Positions 34,383-36,107 of a stretch of DNA of 36,107 nucleotides are shown here, piece by piece. Location: NCBI RefSeq assembly GCF_001679925.1, contig NZ_LYUZ01000013.1, positions 1 through 36,107 of the forward strand. The letters run 5' to 3'. How positions within the stretch are numbered: the stretch's first letter is position 1; every line of letters begins with the position of its first letter. The translations under genes were made by a program, and so were the position numbers. Origin of the DNA: Leisingera sp. JC1 (lineage in GTDB: Bacteria; Pseudomonadota; Alphaproteobacteria; Rhodobacterales; Rhodobacteraceae). The notes under the pieces were generated by a model that worked only from the letters and a program-made list of their open reading frames with translations, had not been told where the DNA came from and did not search any database.

Positions 34383-34525
34383 GATTTCCCATACCGCCCA
34401 TGATTTCCCAGCCGTCCCGTGAATTCCCAGCCATCCCACGCTTTCCCAGCCGTCCCATAAGTTCCCGCCCGGAGCAGCAAGTGCCATGCGGTCCCATTTC
34501 TGGCGGGCAATCCCATCTGCGCCCG
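34383..34525 (-). repeat. Tandem 19-bp repeat carrying 9-12 TGGGA boxes, candidate MraZ operator array
   Basis: On the mraZ strand the unit is close to ATGGGACGGCTGGGAAATC. Four near-identical units lie at 34383-34401, 34402-34420, 34421-34439 and 34440-34458. A half unit and at least two decayed units continue to about 34525. Each unit has two boxes, so CCC cores (plus strand) fall at 34388, 34397, 34407, 34416, 34426, 34435, 34445, 34454 and 34464, in steps of 9 and 10 alternately. Further cores at 34493, 34512 and 34522 stay close to that rhythm. MraZ is known to bind repeated TGGGN boxes near its own gene, and mraZ is the next gene downstream. Binding is inferred. Confidence 0.7.
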
Positions 34526-34560
34526 TTTGGCTGCACGCAACCGGTCCGCCGTCCTGTCAA

Positions 34561-34589
34561 ACAGAAATGGCCCGCCAGAACGGCAGGCC
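34561..34589 (-). terminator. Rho-independent terminator after mrp
   Basis: On the minus strand GGCCTGCC-GTTCT-GGCGGGCC (stem 34582-34589 / 34569-34576, one T-G wobble) is followed by ATTTCTGTTTG. It lies 33 bp past the mrp stop codon. It would insulate mraZ from mrp transcription. Confidence 0.55.
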
Positions 34590-34622
34590 AGTCAGGGCGC
34601 GTCATTTCCGTATGTGAATGCC

Positions 34623-35687
34623 TCAGGCCATGCCGCCGCCGATCAGGCCCTCGGCAATGCGGGCATAGGCCTGGGCCATCGGCCCCTCGCCCGCCGCTAT
34701 GGGCGTGCCGCTGTCGCCGGCCAGGCGGGTCTCCAGATCAATCGGCAGGGCACCCAAAAGCGGCAGGCCCAGGGTCTCTGCTTCAGCCGCGACGCCGCCA
34801 TGGCCGAAGATGTGATGCTCCCCGCCGCAATCGGGACAGGTGAAGAAGGACATATTCTCAATCAGCCCCAGCACCGGGGTTTTCAGCGTGTTGAACATGT
34901 CCAGCGCCTTGCGCGCATCCAGCAGCGCCACGTCCTGCGGGGTGGAGACGACGATGGCGCCGGACAGTTCCGCCTTGGTGCAGAGAGTCAGCTGCACGTC
35001 GCCGGTGCCGGGCGGCAGGTCGACGATCAGCACGTCCAGTTCGCCCCAGTTCACCTGCCCCAGCATCTGCTGCAGCGCGCCCATCAGCATCGGGCCGCGC
35101 CAGACCACGGCCTTGGCGTCATCCACCATGAAGCCGATCGACATCAGGGTGACACCATGGGCGTGCAGCGGCTCGATGATTTTTCCGTCCGGACTGGCGG
35201 GCCGCCCCTTGGCGCCCATCATCCGGGGCTGGGACGGGCCGTATATATCTGCGTCCAAGAGGCCGACCTTCCTCCCCTGTTTGGCCAGTGCCACCGCAAG
35301 GTTCGAGGACACGGTGGATTTCCCCACCCCGCCCTTGCCGGAGGCGATGGCCAGGATGCGTTTGACGCCGGCAGGTTTCAGAGGTTCAGCCTGCGGCTTC
35401 GGGTGGCCGCCGACCTTGAGGCTGGGCGCGGGCTGCTGCGGCGCATGGGCGGTCAGCGCGGCGGAGACGGTTTCGACGCCGTCCAGCGACAGCACCGCGG
35501 CCTCGGCAGCCTTGCGCAAGGGCTCCATCAGTTTGGCGATCTCAGGGCTTGGCGCCTCGATTACAAAGCTCACCTTGCTGCCCTCGATGCGCAGCGCGCG
35601 CAGCATGTCGCGTGAGACCAGCGTGCCGCCGTCCGGCAGCGCCAGCCGTTCCAGCACCGCGCGAATCTGTTCCTGTGTGACACTCAT
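34623..35687 (-). CDS. mrp: Mrp/NBP35 family iron-sulfur cluster carrier protein (ApbC)
   Basis: Cytoplasmic P-loop ATPase that binds and delivers Fe-S clusters; 354 residues. An N-terminal MIP18/DUF59-like domain (about 1-80, [48 protein letters not shown]) and a linker precede the ATPase domain. The deviant Walker A GKGGVGKS is at 117-124, followed by [17 protein letters not shown] and [17 protein letters not shown]. The cluster-binding CPDCG motif is in [17 protein letters not shown]. The ATG has GGAG eight bases upstream. It is a single-gene unit with its own terminator upstream of the dcw cluster on the same strand. Confidence 0.97.
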   Translation of the reverse strand: MSVTQEQIRAVLERLALPDGGTLVSRDMLRALRIEGSKVSFVIEAPSPEIAKLMEPLRKAAEAAVLSLDGVETVSAALTAHAPQQPAPSLKVGGHPKPQAEPLKPAGVKRILAIASGKGGVGKSTVSSNLAVALAKQGRKVGLLDADIYGPSQPRMMGAKGRPASPDGKIIEPLHAHGVTLMSIGFMVDDAKAVVWRGPMLMGALQQMLGQVNWGELDVLIVDLPPGTGDVQLTLCTKAELSGAIVVSTPQDVALLDARKALDMFNTLKTPVLGLIENMSFFTCPDCGGEHHIFGHGGVAAEAETLGLPLLGALPIDLETRLAGDSGTPIAAGEGPMAQAYARIAEGLIGGGMA

Positions 35688-36029
35688 TGCTGCTCTCCTG
35701 CGTCAAATCCGGCCCATATATATGTGCGCCCCGGCGCGCAGGAAACCCGGCCTGCACGTTTGCCGCATCCATAGGGTGGCGGATATGTCAATCCGCAGCT
35801 GCGGGAGCCATGCCCTGAGCGCGGGGCATGCCTGAAAATTATACAGGTGCTTAAGAGGCCGCCGAAAATCTTGGCCAATTACAAAGACCTACCCTGCGTC
35901 ACCCATGCATATGCCGCATAGCAGCAATGACGAAGTGCGGGATTGTGCATCCGCAGCATTTCCTTAAATTGTCATTCAAGAAACGCCACAGCGGCACATG
36001 ACGAGACGGTTAGACGAAGGAACAGAACG
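35688..36029. other. Divergent intergenic region between mrp and the right-edge gene
   Basis: 342 bp with no credible gene. It holds small hairpins, CGGAT/ATCCG near 35780-35795 and CATGCCC/GGGCATG (35809-35815 and 35824-35830). At 35964-35978 TTAA-N7-TTCA is one mismatch from a CtrA box. Promoters for mrp and for the partial gene must lie here; none was recognised with confidence. Confidence 0.4.
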
Positions 36030-36107
36030 ATGGCAGCAGCACAACAGATCTCCGCGGTGAGCTTTGCATCCCCGCTCGGCTTCCTGGATGCCCTGCTGGT
36101 CAAGTTC
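36030..36107 (+). CDS. Unidentified gene, 5' end only (runs off the window)
   Basis: An ATG at 36030, preceded by AAGGAAC about eight to nine bases upstream, opens a frame that continues to the window edge and encodes 26 residues (MAAAQQISAVSFASPLGFLDALLVKF). The segment is mildly hydrophobic. Too short to assign; it could be a small regulatory or DUF1127-like protein, but the diagnostic part is missing. Divergent from mrp. Confidence 0.5.
   Translation, partial: MAAAQQISAVSFASPLGFLDALLVKF

Larger units (their letters stand above)
33774..34622 (-). promoter_or_regulatory. Long mraZ upstream regulatory region
   Basis: 849 bp between mrp and mraZ with no credible gene; the minus frame 34184-34540 is mostly the repeat array in translation. 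From right to left it holds the mrp terminator (34569-34589), the TGGGA box array (34383-34525), a small box cluster (34220-34232), four GANTC sites (34090-34346) and an opposite-strand box triplet (34037-34061). No certain -35/-10 pair was found; TAGTAT on the minus strand, overlapping the triplet, is a weak -10 candidate. Confidence 0.6.

Noticed and set aside
34383-34525. Repeat array considered as a CRISPR
   Set aside because: Units are contiguous 19-bp tandem copies without unique spacers, and no cas genes are present.
34184-34540. Minus-strand open frame across the mraZ upstream array
   Set aside because: Its residues (repeated WDG/GRLGN pattern) simply translate the 19-bp repeat; no ribosome site or family resemblance.
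1-36107. tRNA, rRNA, prophage, insertion sequence or replication origin
   Set aside because: No cloverleaf, rRNA-like tract, transposase, integrase, phage structural gene or DnaA-box cluster was seen.

Overview
The window reads as a high-GC alphaproteobacterial chromosome segment, most likely a marine Rhodobacterales (Roseobacter-clade, Leisingera/Phaeobacter/Ruegeria-like) genome. The reasons are the gene order, the DUF2484 gene beside murC, the long Q/A/P-rich FtsZ tail, the aminopeptidase P sequence and an m-DAP type MurE. This is inference from protein character; no database was searched. Nothing points to a phage, plasmid, integron, CRISPR array or insertion sequence.

Almost everything belongs to the division and cell wall (dcw) cluster, read on the minus strand from right to left: mrp, a long regulatory gap, mraZ, rsmH, ftsL, ftsI, murE, murF, mraY, (glsA on the opposite strand), murD and a thiamine-binding family gene, then an accessory block (DUF1127 gene, LysR regulator, MarR regulator with an ABM monooxygenase, HI0933-type flavoprotein), then ftsW, murG, murC, DUF2484, a small membrane ORF, murB, ddl, ftsQ, ftsA, ftsZ and lpxC, followed by bamD, recN and a ClC channel. 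A small ORF, a DUF427 gene and an aminopeptidase P gene fill the left end. The right end holds the first codons of an unidentified gene.

The enzymes cover the peptidoglycan precursor pathway: MurB, MurC, MurD, MurE, MurF and Ddl make the UDP-MurNAc-pentapeptide, and MraY and MurG make lipid II. FtsW and FtsI polymerise and cross-link septal wall, and FtsQ, FtsL, FtsA and FtsZ build the division machine. LpxC and BamD couple this to outer membrane assembly. RsmH and MraZ are the usual cluster leaders.

The most interesting signals are non-coding. (1) Upstream of mraZ, in an 850-bp gap, lies a tandem array of 19-bp units carrying at least nine TGGGA-type boxes at alternating 9/10-bp steps. It looks like a greatly expanded MraZ operator. 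Two smaller box clusters lie between it and mraZ, one of them on the opposite strand with exact 10-bp steps. (2) Two perfect TTAA-N7-TTAAC CtrA-type sites occur in the window, both intergenic: one in the ftsA-ftsZ gap and one directly upstream of the small 83-aa ORF. (3) The dcw cluster is split by mixed-strand accessory genes, one set of which is a MarR-controlled operon with a perfect palindromic operator. (4) A GC-rich nested inverted repeat sits between glsA and mraY. Several Rho-independent terminators could be read directly.
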